From: an uncultured Clostridium sp.
GTDB taxonomy: Bacteria > Bacillota > Clostridia > TANB77 > CAG-508
Direction of reading: 5' to 3'
Assembly (NCBI GenBank): GCA_947648905.1
Contig: CANSPP010000002.1
Location: forward strand, 245,219-309,218
DNA: 64,000 nucleotides
How positions within the stretch are numbered: the stretch's first letter is position 1; each line of letters starts with the position of its first letter. The position numbers and the translations under genes are program-made. The notes beneath the pieces were generated by a model that saw nothing but the letters and a program-made list of their open reading frames with translations, was not told the DNA's origin and made no database searches. This document shows, piece by piece, positions 18,990 to 28,939 of this stretch.

Positions 18990-19745
18990 TTATACTTCTT
19001 TTTTCTTTGCTCTTTCTACCGTTATATCTCCAAATAACTCTTCTTGCGTTGTTTCTACTTTGCTTCTTCTTGATAATTCTAATAGTCCTGAAAACGCTGT
19101 TACGACTTCATTTTTGTTGTGTTTTTTTATTGAAAATAACTTGTTAAATACAAATCTTTTTTGTTTTACTAAAACTTTAAACATTTCTTTTACTTTGCTT
19201 GCTACTGTATAGTTATCTGTTATTGCTATTTTCTCTATATTTTTTGCATTTTGGTTTATCTTCTCGTTATTTCGTTGTACTAAGTCTTCATACATTTTAG
19301 GAATTATTGTTGATTCATAATCTTTTTCTAACTTTTGTTTTGGTAATTTTATTTGTTCTTCTGCTTTAAAATATCTGTTAGAATATGTTAAGTAATTTTC
19401 TTTTAACACTTTGCTTATTTCTTTGAATTTTTTGTATTCTATAATTCTTCTTATAAGTTCTTCTTCTGTTATTTCTTCTTCCTCGTCTTCTTGCTTTGGT
19501 AATAAGTTTTTAGATTTTAAAAATAATAATGTTGTTGCCATTACTAAAAATTCACTTGCTATTTCTAAGTTCATTTTTTCTTGTTCTTTTATATAGTCTA
19601 TGTATTGGTCTGTTATTTTACTTAAGTTTATGTCATATATGTTCATTTTGTTTTTGTCTATTAAGTGACACAACAAGTCTAATGGGCCTTCGAAATTATC
19701 TATTTTTATTGCATATTTTTTTGTTTCTAGTGTTAAGATTGCCAT
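18990..19745 (-). CDS. scpA: segregation and condensation protein A
   Basis: 251 residues, the kleisin of the SMC-ScpAB condensin. The N-terminal signature [20 protein letters not shown] and [13 protein letters not shown] is followed by [19 protein letters not shown]. The C-terminal winged-helix part contains [14 protein letters not shown]. The usual partner scpB is not next to it here and should be elsewhere. AGGAG precedes ATG 19745, four bases after the recX stop. Confidence 0.95.
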   Translation of the reverse strand: MAILTLETKKYAIKIDNFEGPLDLLCHLIDKNKMNIYDINLSKITDQYIDYIKEQEKMNLEIASEFLVMATTLLFLKSKNLLPKQEDEEEEITEEELIRRIIEYKKFKEISKVLKENYLTYSNRYFKAEEQIKLPKQKLEKDYESTIIPKMYEDLVQRNNEKINQNAKNIEKIAITDNYTVASKVKEMFKVLVKQKRFVFNKLFSIKKHNKNEVVTAFSGLLELSRRSKVETTQEELFGDITVERAKKKEV

Positions 19746-19749
19746 CGTT

Positions 19750-20196
19750 TTACTCCTGTTCTATTGCTCTATTTATGTTTTCTAATTTATATCCTTTTTT
19801 TAATAGGTATTGCTTTATTTCTTCTGTTTCCATCGAAGCGGATTTTTTGTATATTATATTGCTTGCTGATTTTGTTTCATACTCTTCTAGTTCTTCTCTG
19901 TTTTCGCAAAAGTAATCTTCTATTTGATTTTTTGTTAATCCTTTAGATTGTAATTTGTATTGTATTTCTTTTATTGATAAGTTTTTTAATATCATAAAGT
20001 TGTTTATTGTTTTTTCTATATAGTCATTATCATTTATGTATTTTGCTTCTTTTAAGTAGTCTATTATGTCTTCGAGTAAGTTTTCTTCTATTTCTTTTGA
20101 AAATTTTCTTCTTATTTCTTGTTCTGTTCTTTTTTTGTATAGTATGTATTTTAGTATTCTTGTTTTTTCTTTATCAAATTCTTCTATCGTATACAT
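19750..20196 (-). CDS. recX: RecX-family regulator of RecA
   Basis: 148 residues of mostly helical, Lys/Glu-rich protein. RecX three-helix repeats are seen as [42 protein letters not shown] and a later [19 protein letters not shown]. RecX binds RecA filaments and dampens their activity. recA lies 0.8 kb upstream on the same strand, with hicAB inserted between. Confidence 0.85.
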   Translation of the reverse strand: MYTIEEFDKEKTRILKYILYKKRTEQEIRRKFSKEIEENLLEDIIDYLKEAKYINDNDYIEKTINNFMILKNLSIKEIQYKLQSKGLTKNQIEDYFCENREELEEYETKSASNIIYKKSASMETEEIKQYLLKKGYKLENINRAIEQE

Positions 20197-20260
20197 TTTT
20201 TCTTTTTCCTTTTCTTTTTTTGCTTTTTTATTTTACTATATTTGCTTAGAAATTTCAAGA

Positions 20261-20674
20261 CTATAAAATTCTTTTAACTTTTAAATATTCTTTTAGCGCT
20301 GACTGTAATACTTGTGAAAAATTCACATTTTGCGCTTCTGCTAATTTATTTAACCATTGCGGAATTGTTAATGTTTTTTTTACCGCTTGCTCTTCCATTT
20401 CATTTCTGACCAATGGCATCCAAACACTTACATTTATGGTTTTTTCATTTTGGTTACATTGTATTTTTTCTAATGGCGTGCTTTCTGGAATTTCTATATT
20501 TTCTTCTTCCCTATTATATAGTACTAATTCTAGCACCTCTTTTGCGTTCTTTATTGCTTCTTTAGTTGTACTCGCACAAGAAATGGCTTCTTCCAAATCT
20601 GGAAATCTAATATTTATTCCATCTTTTTCATACTCAAATATAGCAACAAATTCATAACTCTCTTTCTTTTTCAT
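20261..20674 (-). CDS. hicB: HicB-family antitoxin
   Basis: 137 residues from ATG 20674 (GGAAGGGA ribosome site). The N-terminal HicB fold has YEFVAIFEYEKDGINIRFPDLEEAISCA, and a C-terminal ribbon-helix-helix-like segment (TIPQWLNKLAEAQNVNFSQVLQ) would bind DNA. It neutralises HicA and probably represses the operon. A longer upstream start would overlap hicA and has no ribosome site. Confidence 0.9.
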   Translation of the reverse strand: MKKKESYEFVAIFEYEKDGINIRFPDLEEAISCASTTKEAIKNAKEVLELVLYNREEENIEIPESTPLEKIQCNQNEKTINVSVWMPLVRNEMEEQAVKKTLTIPQWLNKLAEAQNVNFSQVLQSALKEYLKVKRIL

Positions 20675-20691
20675 TACACTATCATCCCTTC

Positions 20692-20886
20692 CTAAAATTT
20701 CATTCCTGATTGCTTCTCTATATTCTTTATAGTCCCTATGGGAACTATTTTTTTGCTGGTTGAAACAACTACTATTTTGGGTTCTCCTTTTTTTGTAAAT
20801 ATATGATGACTTCCTCTTACTCTTCCCTCTATCCAACCTTCTTTTTCTAATTTTTTTATTACTTGTTTTGGTGTGTATTTTTTCAA
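20692..20886 (-). CDS. hicA: HicA-family mRNA interferase toxin
   Basis: 64 residues starting at TTG 20886 behind AAGGGA. The double-stranded-RNA-binding-like HicA fold is clear: TPKQVIKKLEKEGW, RGSHHIF with the catalytic His, and the PIGTIKNIEKQSGM end. It cuts mRNA and is paired with hicB 17 bases downstream, the usual hicA-hicB order. Confidence 0.92.
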   Translation of the reverse strand: MKKYTPKQVIKKLEKEGWIEGRVRGSHHIFTKKGEPKIVVVSTSKKIVPIGTIKNIEKQSGMKF

Positions 20887-20906
20887 TATTGTTCCCTTCT
20901 TTCTAT

Positions 20907-20935
20907 ATTTTATACGTATTTTTGATACGTGTCAA
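20907..20935 (-). promoter_or_regulatory. hicAB promoter with operator palindrome in the spacer
   Basis: TTGACA and TAAAAT are 17 bases apart, 20 bases before hicA. A perfect palindrome ACGTAT-N5-ATACGT (20914-20930) fills the spacer, exactly where HicB binding would block RNA polymerase. Confidence 0.75.
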
Positions 20936-20954
20936 GTCTTTGTTACTAATTTAA

Positions 20955-20999
20955 CAAAAAAAGCTAAATAAATTAGAAATTTTATCTAATCTATTTAGC
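20955..20999 (-). terminator. Rho-independent terminator after recA
   Basis: GCTAAATAGATTAGA and TCTAATTTATTTAGC form a 15-bp stem (one mismatch) followed by T7, 21 bases after the recA stop. Confidence 0.9.
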
Positions 21000-21019
21000 C
21001 CCTATTTTTACTCTAAAAA

Positions 21020-22069
21020 TTATTCTTCGTCGTCATCTTCATCACTTGGAAGTTCTTCTCCTAAGCTTTGTTCAAAAGCTTTAGCAAAGTTGTCTCTTAC
21101 TTTCTTTTCTATATCATCTAGTATTTCTGGATTTTCTTTTAGATATTTTTTAACATTTTCTCTACCTTGTCCAATTCTTTCTCCATTATAACTGAACCAA
21201 GAACCTGCTTTTTCTACTATATCTAAGTTTACTGCCATATCTAAGATATTTCCTTCTTTTGAAATACCTTGTCCGTATACTACGTCAAATTCTGCTTCTC
21301 TAAATGGTGGTGCAACTTTGTTTTTAATTACTTTTACACGTACACGGTTTCCTTTAAATTCTCCATCTTGTTTAATGTTTTCTATTTTTCTGATATCCAT
21401 TCTTACTGATGCATAGAACTTTAATGCTCTACCACCTGTTGTTGTTTCTGGATTTCCAAACATTACTCCTATTTTTTCTCTTAATTGGTTGATAAATATT
21501 AGTACTGTTTTTGTTTTGTTTAGTGCTCCTGCTAGTTTTCTTAATGCTTGTGACATTAATCTAGCTTGAAGTCCCATATGTGAGTCTCCCATATCTCCAT
21601 CTATTTCTGCTTTTGGTACTAATGCTGCTACTGAGTCTACTACTATTACATCTAAAGCTCCACTTCTTACTAAACTTTCTGTTATTTCTAATGCTTGTTC
21701 TCCTGTATCAGGTTGTGATACTATTAAGTTGTCGATGTCTACTCCTAATTTTCTTGCATATACTGGATCTAATGCGTGTTCTGCATCTATAAATGCTGCT
21801 TCTCCCCCCATTTTTTGTGCTTCTGCTACTATATGTAGTGCTAGTGTTGTTTTACCTGATGATTCTGGTCCAAACACTTCTATTATTCTTCCTCTTGGTA
21901 CTCCACCTATTCCTAGCGCTATATCTAAACTTAAAGCTCCTGTTGGTATTGCTTCTACCTCCATTGCTTTGAATTCTCCTAATTTCATTACTGAACCTTT
22001 TCCAAATTGTTTTTCTATTTGGCTCATTGCTGCTTCTAATGCTTTTTTCTTTTCTGTATTTTCTCCCAT
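21020..22069 (-). CDS. recA: recombinase RecA
   Basis: 349 residues from ATG 22069 with AAGGAGG upstream. A start at 22126 is open but would lie in the promoter. RecA forms ATP-dependent filaments for strand exchange and SOS signalling. Walker [10 protein letters not shown], the MAW region [21 protein letters not shown], loop 2 [19 protein letters not shown] and an acidic C terminus (EDDDEE) are present. No LexA box was recognised in its leader. Confidence 0.98.
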   Translation of the reverse strand: MGENTEKKKALEAAMSQIEKQFGKGSVMKLGEFKAMEVEAIPTGALSLDIALGIGGVPRGRIIEVFGPESSGKTTLALHIVAEAQKMGGEAAFIDAEHALDPVYARKLGVDIDNLIVSQPDTGEQALEITESLVRSGALDVIVVDSVAALVPKAEIDGDMGDSHMGLQARLMSQALRKLAGALNKTKTVLIFINQLREKIGVMFGNPETTTGGRALKFYASVRMDIRKIENIKQDGEFKGNRVRVKVIKNKVAPPFREAEFDVVYGQGISKEGNILDMAVNLDIVEKAGSWFSYNGERIGQGRENVKKYLKENPEILDDIEKKVRDNFAKAFEQSLGEELPSDEDDDEE

Positions 22070-22114
22070 TAATTTTTTCCTCCTTAAATTTGTGAACTTT
22101 TGTTTGATAAACTT

Positions 22115-22142
22115 ATTATATATCAAATATTTGTTTTGTCAA
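22115..22142 (-). promoter_or_regulatory. recA promoter
   Basis: TTGACA and TATAAT on the minus strand are 16 bases apart, with a CAAATATTTG palindrome in the spacer. The clostridial GAAC-N4-GTTC LexA box is not seen. Confidence 0.65.
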
Positions 22143-22166
22143 TACTTTTTTTCAAAATTTTTTATT

Positions 22167-23751
22167 TTATTTGTACCATCCCTCTATTCCATAAAATTGG
22201 TAGAACCAATTTGGTGTTATATCTCCTACTAATTCTGAGCTATATGCTACTGTATATTTATTGTTATATAAACTTATATATGGCATATCAGTCTTGTAAA
22301 TTTCCATTAGTCTTTGACATTTTTCTTTTAGAATGTTTTCATCTGTTGTATTTTTCACTTCACTCATTATACTGCGAATTTCATCATTTGAATAGTTTGA
22401 TAAATTTCCTTCTCCAAAGAAAGTTTCTAAATTTGGACTTGGTGATAGTGTCATACTGCATAATGCTATATCAAAAGCTCTTGTTGCTAATAAATTATTA
22501 TATTGGTCGTCAGTTGCTAATACAATATTTATTCTTATTCCTTGTGCTTCTAATTGAGCTTTTATATTTTCGGCAACAGCTATTTTGCTTTGGTCACTAT
22601 TTTTTACAAGTAAATTTAATACTATTCTTCGAGTTTTGTAATCTTCTGTTTTTTGCCAATAATTATTTCTGTAACTCCATCCATTATCTACTAGGATCTG
22701 TTTTGCTTGTTCTACATTATAACCACTACTTGCATCTTGTTCTTGACATAGCCAATTTCCATAATCTAATGGGAAACTACTTGTCAAACATTTGCTATTC
22801 AATACATTTGTTACTATGCTTACTTTGTCTATTGAATATGATATCGCTTTTCTTACTTCTTGTTTTGCTAGGAAATAGTTTGATGTATTTAGAGCAATAA
22901 AAGTATGTTCCCTTCCTTTCATTTCTTTAGAGCTATATCCTATTGTTCCTATATATTCCTGTAGATTAGTATTTGTTGTACTTATTAAATCTATATTTCC
23001 TAGTTTGAAGCTATTATATAGTTCTCCAATTGACGAAAATAAATTTATTGTTATTTTTTCTAAAACTGTATCTTTTTCTTTGTTCCACCAGTTTGTACTT
23101 TTTTCTAAAATTATATATGAAGGTTGTGTTTCAACTATTTTAAATTGACCTGTTCCTATTGGCGCATCATTTTTTGAGGTATTTGTAAATTCTTCCCCAT
23201 CATAATATTCTTTTGATAATATTGGAAATGTTAAGTTATATTCAAAAAATGGTACTTCTTTATCTAAGTTAATTTTTAATGTGTAATCATCTATAATGTC
23301 TACTCCTACTACATTTTGTACATTACTAGCATATATTGTTCCGAGTGTCTTTAAGTCTGTCTATAGTAAATCTTACATCTTCTGATGTTAGTTGATGTCC
23401 ATTTGACCATCTTACATTTTCTCTTAGTTTTATTAAGTATGAATTATCTCCTTGTTTTGCCCATTCCTTTGCTAGACAAGGTTCTGCTTTGTATGTTGCA
23501 GATAGATTTACTAGTGGTTCATAAATTAGTTTATAAATATCTTGAACGTTTTTGTTGTTGCTAAGTATTGGGTTCATTGTGTCTATTCCAGCTATTCCTA
23601 ATTTTATTTCTTTTATTTGCTCTTCTTGGTTGCTTGTTATTTGCTGCTCCTGCTTTTTTTCTGCTTCATCTTTTTTTATTTTGTATACAGCAAATACTAG
23701 TATTATAATGATAAATACTGCAAAAACATATTTTATCCAATTTGATTTCAT
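22167..23751 (-). CDS. peptide/nickel-type solute-binding protein (SBP_bac_5), reading through one CGGA site
   Basis: Skipping base 23343 restores a 527-residue protein: an uncleaved-looking N-terminal helix (about 6-24), then the SBP_bac_5 fold with LGIAGIDTMNPILSNN, IYEPLVNL, NGHQLTSEDVRFTIDRL and further on EVRKAISYSIDK and AKQILVDNGW. It binds oligopeptides or similar ligands outside the membrane. No permease or ATPase genes adjoin. There is no lipobox cysteine, so anchoring is by the helix. Unshifted translation would end after about 141 codons. Confidence 0.85.
23343..23343 (-). other. CGGA +1 site in the solute-binding protein
   Basis: ACT-C-GGA at codon 137 (LKDT-G-TIYA). The zero frame stops five codons after the site. 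Confidence 0.8.
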
Positions 23752-23854
23752 ATCTCACCTCTATACTTCGTTATCATACATTATCTTAAGCAAAATTTCA
23801 AGGTTTTATTTTGATTTTTGTGAATAAGTATTAAATAATAAAAAAATCTTTCCA

Positions 23855-23888
23855 GAAAACAAAAACAGGCTATTAAAAAATAACCTGT
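23855..23888 (-). terminator. Rho-independent terminator after spoVS
   Basis: ACAGG.TATT arms (one mismatch) with an A/T loop, and TTTTTGTTTT following on the minus strand, 14 bases after the spoVS stop. Confidence 0.8.
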
Positions 23889-23901
23889 CATTTTATTTAT
23901 A

Positions 23902-24165
23902 TTACGCTCTTGACTCTACAATTAGCTTTATACCTGTTCTATCTTCACCTTCAACTTCAACTTCTGCAAACGCTGGTATACATACTAAATCTACCCCTGC
24001 TGGTGCAACAAATCCTCTAGCTATTGCCACTGCTTTCACTGCTTGATTTAGTGCTCCTGCTCCAATTGCTTGCATTTCTGCTTTGTTTGATTCTTTTACC
24101 AATCCAGCTATTGCTCCTGCTACTGAATTTGGGTTTGATTTTGATGAAATTTTTAATATTTCCAT
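23902..24165 (-). CDS. spoVS: stage V sporulation protein S
   Basis: 87 residues, the standard SpoVS length. The Alba-like fold is recognised by VLKISSKSNP-type start (here EILKISSKSNPNSVAGAIAG), IGAGALNQAVKAVAIARGFVAP and DLVCIPAF. SpoVS affects septation and coat formation in Bacillus and probably binds nucleic acid. ATG 24165 has ATAGGAGG. A sigma-A-like promoter and a Spo0A box lie upstream. Confidence 0.97.
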   Translation of the reverse strand: MEILKISSKSNPNSVAGAIAGLVKESNKAEMQAIGAGALNQAVKAVAIARGFVAPAGVDLVCIPAFAEVEVEGEDRTGIKLIVESRA

Positions 24166-24219
24166 TTTCTTTTGCCTCCTATAATTTTTATTTTTGTTGT
24201 TGCAACTTTTACGATTTTT

Positions 24220-24248
24220 ATTTTACAATATTTGGAAATATTTGTAAA
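24220..24248 (-). promoter_or_regulatory. spoVS promoter
   Basis: TTTACA and TAAAAT on the minus strand, 17 bases apart, with a spacer palindrome AATATTTCCAAATATT. Confidence 0.55.
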
Positions 24249-24294
24249 GTCTTTTTTGGAAATTTTTGGAATTTTTCATCGCATTAAAAAATTA

Positions 24295-24305
24295 TTTTCG
24301 ACAAA
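24295..24305 (-). promoter_or_regulatory. Spo0A box upstream of spoVS
   Basis: TTTGTCGAAAA on the minus strand contains the complete 0A-box core TGTCGAA, about 50 bases upstream of the spoVS -35. Its position fits activation or repression of this early sporulation gene. Confidence 0.55.
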
Positions 24306-24330
24306 CGTTGGATTTATCTTTATTTCACAA

Positions 24331-24376
24331 CAAAATAAGCTTGATTAATTTCTTTTTTAAATTATCCAAGCTTATC
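24331..24376 (-). terminator. probable terminator after ymdB
   Basis: ATAAGCTTG and CAAGCTTAT arms (24335-24343 and 24367-24375) begin 12 bases after the ymdB stop and end in TTTTG on the minus strand. The loop is long and AT-rich. Confidence 0.55.
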
Positions 24377-24386
24377 AAAATATCTT

Positions 24387-25160
24387 TTATCTAATATTTA
24401 TTCTCTTAATATCTTTAACTTTATTTGTATTATCATCAACATCAAAAATTACACCATTAAAAATACATTCCCCTGTTGCAATTTTGTATCTTTCTGGAAG
24501 AGTTGTTTCAAATCTTTTTACAGATACATCTACATCCATTCCTATTACTGATTTTTTAGGACCTGTCATACCAATATCAGTAATATAACCTGTTCCTTTT
24601 TCTAGTATTGTCTCATCTGCTGTTTGTACATGTGTATGTGTTCCATAAACTGCTGTTACTTTTCCATCTAAGAAATATCCCAATGCTATTTTTTCAGCTG
24701 TAGCTTCTGCGTGGAAATCTATAATTATTATATCTGCTTCTTTTTGCAATTTTGCAACTAATTCTTTTGCTAATATAAATGGATTTTCTGATAGCACATT
24801 TATATCTACTCTTCCTATTAAGTTTATTACTGCTATCTTCTTATTTTTGCATTGATAAATGTTATATCCTTTTCCTACTACTCCTTTTGGATAGTTTGCA
24901 GGTCTTATCAATTTTGGGTGCTCTATAAATTTGAATATTTCTTTTTTTCCCCATGTATGGTTTCCCATTGTAACTACATCTACTTTTTCCTCAATGATGT
25001 CATTGAAGTTTCTTTCTGTTATTCCCATTCCTTCTGCTGAATTTTCTCCATTTACTATTACAAAATCTATGTTTTCTTTTTCTCTTATTTTTGATAGTGT
25101 ATTTTTTAGCTTTCTTATTCCTGCTGAACCTATTATATCCCCTACTGCTAGTATCTTCAT
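24387..25160 (-). CDS. ymdB: YmdB-family metallophosphoesterase
   Basis: 257 residues. YmdB is a 2',3'-cyclic-nucleotide phosphodiesterase that affects biofilm and sporulation choices in Bacillus. The metal-site motifs are VGDIIGSAG, VNGENSAEG, MGNHTWGKKE, DFHAEATAEK and GTHTHVQTAD. In Bacillus it is linked to rny and spoVS. The same neighbours are here: rny 2 kb upstream and spoVS directly downstream, with a prepilin-like gene inserted between rny and ymdB. Confidence 0.96.
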   Translation of the reverse strand: MKILAVGDIIGSAGIRKLKNTLSKIREKENIDFVIVNGENSAEGMGITERNFNDIIEEKVDVVTMGNHTWGKKEIFKFIEHPKLIRPANYPKGVVGKGYNIYQCKNKKIAVINLIGRVDINVLSENPFILAKELVAKLQKEADIIIIDFHAEATAEKIALGYFLDGKVTAVYGTHTHVQTADETILEKGTGYITDIGMTGPKKSVIGMDVDVSVKRFETTLPERYKIATGECIFNGVIFDVDDNTNKVKDIKRINIR

Positions 25161-25233
25161 TTTGTTTCCCTCTTTCTATTTATTATTCACTACTTTATGA
25201 TACTATATTTTTTGCGTAGTGTCAAATGGGATA

Positions 25234-27133
25234 TTATTTCTTCCAAAATACCGCTCTTAAACCATAAGGGCAACTCCAAGGTGCTCCTGCTATCTCATTT
25301 TCTTTTTTGTCTATTATTATTTCTTTTAAACTATTGCATTCACTAAATGCAGATGCTCCAATATTTTTTATAGTTGACGGTATTTCTATTTTTGTTAAAG
25401 ATGATGCACTAAGAAATGCATTACTTTCAATATTTTTTACGTTAGTTGGTATTGTAATCTCCTTAAAGTTTCCATTTCTACAGTAAAAAGTGCCACCTCT
25501 TATAGTTTCAACTGAACTAGGAATATTGTATGTTTCCAAAGTTTTTGATGTTGCAACAGCAGATTTTCCGTCTTTGCTTAATATTAAAGCACCGTCTTCA
25601 GTTTTATAAGTTTGGTTATCTTCTGCTATTGTTATATCTATATTTGTTCCTGCAAAACACTGATACTCAATGTTATTGACTTTTGACGGCAAATATAGTT
25701 GGGTTATTCTAGTTCCTGAAAATTCCCAAGAGTTTATCCTTTCTAAGTTTTTAGATAATTTTACTTCTGACAAATTACTTTTTGATTGAAAGGCATTTGA
25801 AGCAATTTGCTTTACTGTGTCTGGCATAGTAAATGACGACTGATTTTGAGTATACCTATATAGTATAGTCATATCTTTGTTGTATAAATTTCCATCCAAA
25901 CTTTTAAAGTTTTCATTTTCTTCCACAACTGTTATTTTGGTTATATTTTCACTAATAGCACAATTTATTTTTTTAACATTTTCAGAAATATTTAATTCCA
26001 CATTATATAAAAAACTGCTCAAAGCCCCACCTTCAATAACCTCTACTGTTTCCGGTATATTTATTGTTCTTGAATTTGTAAGAACAGTATACAAATTCTT
26101 TCCGTCCTTTGACATTAAAACATTATCCAAAAAACTATAAGTCTCATTATTTTCTGCAATCTCTATATTCACCAAACTTTGCATACCATTAAACGCATTA
26201 CCTTTTATAGTTTTTACTGTTGACGGAATTGTTGTTTTTTTTACTTTATAACAATTTCTAAATGCAAATGTATCTATTACTTGTATTCCTTCTGGTATCA
26301 CTATTTCTGTTAAAGAAATACAGTCCAGTAACATTTGATATGGGATTGTTGTTAATCCTTTTGGAAAATTAATTTCTGTTAATGCTTTACATTGCCCAAA
26401 ACAAGTACTTCCTATTCCAATAACACTATCTGCTATTTTCATTGTTTTCAAGGCTGAACAACCTTGAAAAGCAAAAGCTCCAATTCTTTCAACGCCTTCT
26501 TCTATCACCACATTTTCTAAAGTAGGATTTCCTGAAAAAGCATTATTACCTATTTCTTTTACTGTACCAGGAATTACAATACTTCGTAATCCTGTTAAAT
26601 CTCTAAATGCTCCTTCTCCAATTTTTGTTACATTTTGTGGTATTACTATTGTTCCTGTTGCTTCGTCCATTAAATCTAGATTCGTATTAGATGACATTAA
26701 TTCTCCATTTATTATTATATATGGACTTACTTTTATTCCTATCTCTTGTGCCCATTTTTTCTCTTGTTCATTTTGAGCAAAATAAAATAATTCTCCTTTT
26801 ATTACTTCGAAATTGTCTACATATTTCTTATCTGAATTTTTTAGTACAGTATATATGTTTCCTTCTTCTTGAACTGAGTCATATATTAGGGCGTTTTTCC
26901 CTGCATATAAAGCTCCTTCTTCAAAATTTCTATCTTTTGAAGTTCTTTCTATTACATATAAATCATATTCTTCTGCTACTGCTGATAACTCTGTTTTGAA
27001 TTTTGCTTCTCCTGCTTTGCTTATTGTTCCATTATCTCCTGTTAGTGTTGCTATTGTTACTCCGTGCCAAAATTAATAGAATTATTATTGTTATTACTAA
27101 TGATATTAACGTAATTCCACTTTTTTCTTTCAT
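25234..27133 (-). CDS. prepilin-like leucine-rich-repeat (BspA-type) surface protein, reading through one CGGA site
   Basis: 632 residues after skipping base 27064. The N terminus is a type III/IV-pilin signal: MKEKSGITLISLVITIIILLILA, with the glycine of the site in the helix. Residues 24-40 (GVTIATLTGDNG) nearly repeat those of the gene at 33021-34217. A linker of about 120 residues precedes a long array of BspA-type leucine-rich repeats of about 23 residues (for example IGEGAFRDLTGLRSIVIPG) to residue 620. Such repeats bind host or surface ligands. Without the skip only about 33 codons are read. Confidence 0.82.
27064..27064 (-). other. CGGA +1 site in the prepilin-like LRR gene
   Basis: GCA-C-GGA at codon 24. 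The paralogue at 34217 has GCG-GGA at the same place with no extra C, which makes it a direct internal control. Confidence 0.85.
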
Positions 27134-27240
27134 CTCTATCTCTCCTTCTTTTGTTTTTATTATTTTATCGTTTACAGATGAATTACGTCAACAGTTATCT
27201 CTATGTTTTATATTGCAGTATGCTTGAATAACTAGCACAC

Positions 27241-27268
27241 AAAAAAAGAACCCTAAGGTTCTTTTTTT
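27241..27268 (-). terminator. Rho-independent terminator of rny
   Basis: AAAAAAAGAACC / GGTTCTTTTTTT arms with a 4-base loop begin at the rny stop codon. The T7 run follows on the minus strand. Confidence 0.9.
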
Positions 27269-28808
27269 ATTTTGCATAATCTACTACTCTTGTTTCTCTT
27301 ATGATATTTACTTTTATTTGACCAGGGTAGTCCATTTCATTTTCAATTTTCTTTGCTACGTCTCTTGCTAGTATTGTCATTTTATCATCAGATATTTTAT
27401 CTGATTTTACCATTATTCTAACTTCACGTCCCGCTTGTATTGCAAATGATTTTTCTACTCCTTCAAATGAGTCTGCTATTTCTTCTAGGTTTTGTAGTCT
27501 TTTTATGTATGCTTCTAGTGTTTCTCTTCTTGCTCCTGGTCTTGATGCTGATATTGCATCTGCTGCTTGTACTAGTACTGCTTCTAATGTTTGTGGTTCT
27601 ACATCACCATGATGTGCTTCTACTGCATTTATAACGGCTGGATTTTCTTTGTATTTCTTTAATACTTCTACACCTATTTCTACGTGTGTTCCTTCCATAT
27701 CGTGGTCTAGTGCTTTTCCTATGTCATGTAGTAATCCTGCTCTTCTTGCTAGCTTTGGATCTAGTCCTAGTTCTTCTGCCATTATTCTTGCTAGGTTTGA
27801 TACTTCAATTGAGTGGTTTAATACGTTTTGACCATAACTTGTTCTGTATTTTAATTTTCCTATTAGTTTTACTATGTCTGGATGTAATCCTATTACTCCT
27901 GTTTCTAGTACAGCTCTTTCTCCTTCTTCTTTTATTGTATTTTCTACTTCTTCTTTAGCTTTTTCTACCATTTCCTCGATTTTTGAAGGGTGAATTCTTC
28001 CATCATCTATTAGTTTTTCTAGAGCTATTTTTGCAACTTCTCTTCTAAGTGGGTCAAATCCTGATAATACCACTGCTTCAGGTGTATCATCGATAATTAA
28101 GTCAATTCCTGTTAATGTTTCTAGCGCTTTTATATTTCTTCCTTCTCTACCTATTATTCTTCCTTTCATTTCATCGCTTGGAAGTGCTACAATTGATACT
28201 GTAGTTTCTTGAGAATGGTCTGCTGCACATTTTTGTACTGCATAGCATAGCATTTCTTTCGCATTTTTCATTACTGCGTCTTTTGCCTTTTGCTCTTGCT
28301 CTCTAATTAGTGCTGCTTTTTCTGCTGTTAATTCTTTGTCCATTTCAGATAATAGTCTTTGTTTTGCTTGTTCTTGTGTTAATCCTGCTATTTTTTGAAG
28401 TTCTACCATTTCTTTTTCGTATAACTTCTCAATTTCTTGTTTTTCTTTTTCGATGTTTTGTAGTTCTTTTTCTACTTCTCTTTCTCTTTTTTCAAAGTTA
28501 TCTGAACGTCTTTCCAAGTTTTCTTCTTTTTGAATTAATCTTGCTTCTTGTTTTTGTACTTCGCCTCTTCTTTCTTTAATCTCTTGGTCTAATTCTTTTC
28601 TGTTTGCCATTATTTCTTCTTTAGCTTTAAATATTTCTTCTTTTTTTAAGTTTTCTGCTTCTATTTTAGCTAATTCTACTATTCTTTTTGCTTCGTTTTC
28701 TGCTCCTTGTATTTTAGACTCTGCAACTTTTTTTCTGTATGCCATTCCTACTGGTATACCTATTGCAAGTGAGATTAAGACAGCGGCGATTGTGATTATT
28801 ATATTCAT
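27267..28808 (-). CDS. rny: ribonuclease Y
   Basis: Membrane-bound endoribonuclease that starts bulk mRNA decay. From ATG 28808 (GAGGTG ribosome site) there are 513 residues: a membrane helix (about 3-22), a long coiled coil (about 25-190), a KH domain ([17 protein letters not shown]) and an HD domain with [19 protein letters not shown]. Length and order are standard. A promoter lies just upstream. Confidence 0.97.
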   Translation of the reverse strand: MNIIITIAAVLISLAIGIPVGMAYRKKVAESKIQGAENEAKRIVELAKIEAENLKKEEIFKAKEEIMANRKELDQEIKERRGEVQKQEARLIQKEENLERRSDNFEKREREVEKELQNIEKEKQEIEKLYEKEMVELQKIAGLTQEQAKQRLLSEMDKELTAEKAALIREQEQKAKDAVMKNAKEMLCYAVQKCAADHSQETTVSIVALPSDEMKGRIIGREGRNIKALETLTGIDLIIDDTPEAVVLSGFDPLRREVAKIALEKLIDDGRIHPSKIEEMVEKAKEEVENTIKEEGERAVLETGVIGLHPDIVKLIGKLKYRTSYGQNVLNHSIEVSNLARIMAEELGLDPKLARRAGLLHDIGKALDHDMEGTHVEIGVEVLKKYKENPAVINAVEAHHGDVEPQTLEAVLVQAADAISASRPGARRETLEAYIKRLQNLEEIADSFEGVEKSFAIQAGREVRIMVKSDKISDDKMTILARDVAKKIENEMDYPGQIKVNIIRETRVVDYAK

Positions 28809-28901
28809 AATCAATACACCTCTTTCTTATTTAATTTTCAATGTTCGAATAAAATATATATCGGTTCTTTTTTATTTTAATATATTTTTTCCTACTATAC
28901 T

Positions 28902-28930
28902 ATTTTAACTTTATTCTCTAAAACTGTCAA
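28902..28930 (-). promoter_or_regulatory. rny promoter
   Basis: TTGACA and TAAAAT on the minus strand with a 17-base spacer, about 95 bases upstream of the rny start. The leader between holds nothing further that could be identified. Confidence 0.7.
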
Positions 28931-28939
28931 GGGCTTTTA

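Noticed and set aside
22070-22166. LexA-controlled recA promoter
   Set aside because: No GAAC-N4-GTTC type box was found; the palindromes seen (CAAATATTTG, GTTTATCAAAC) do not match.
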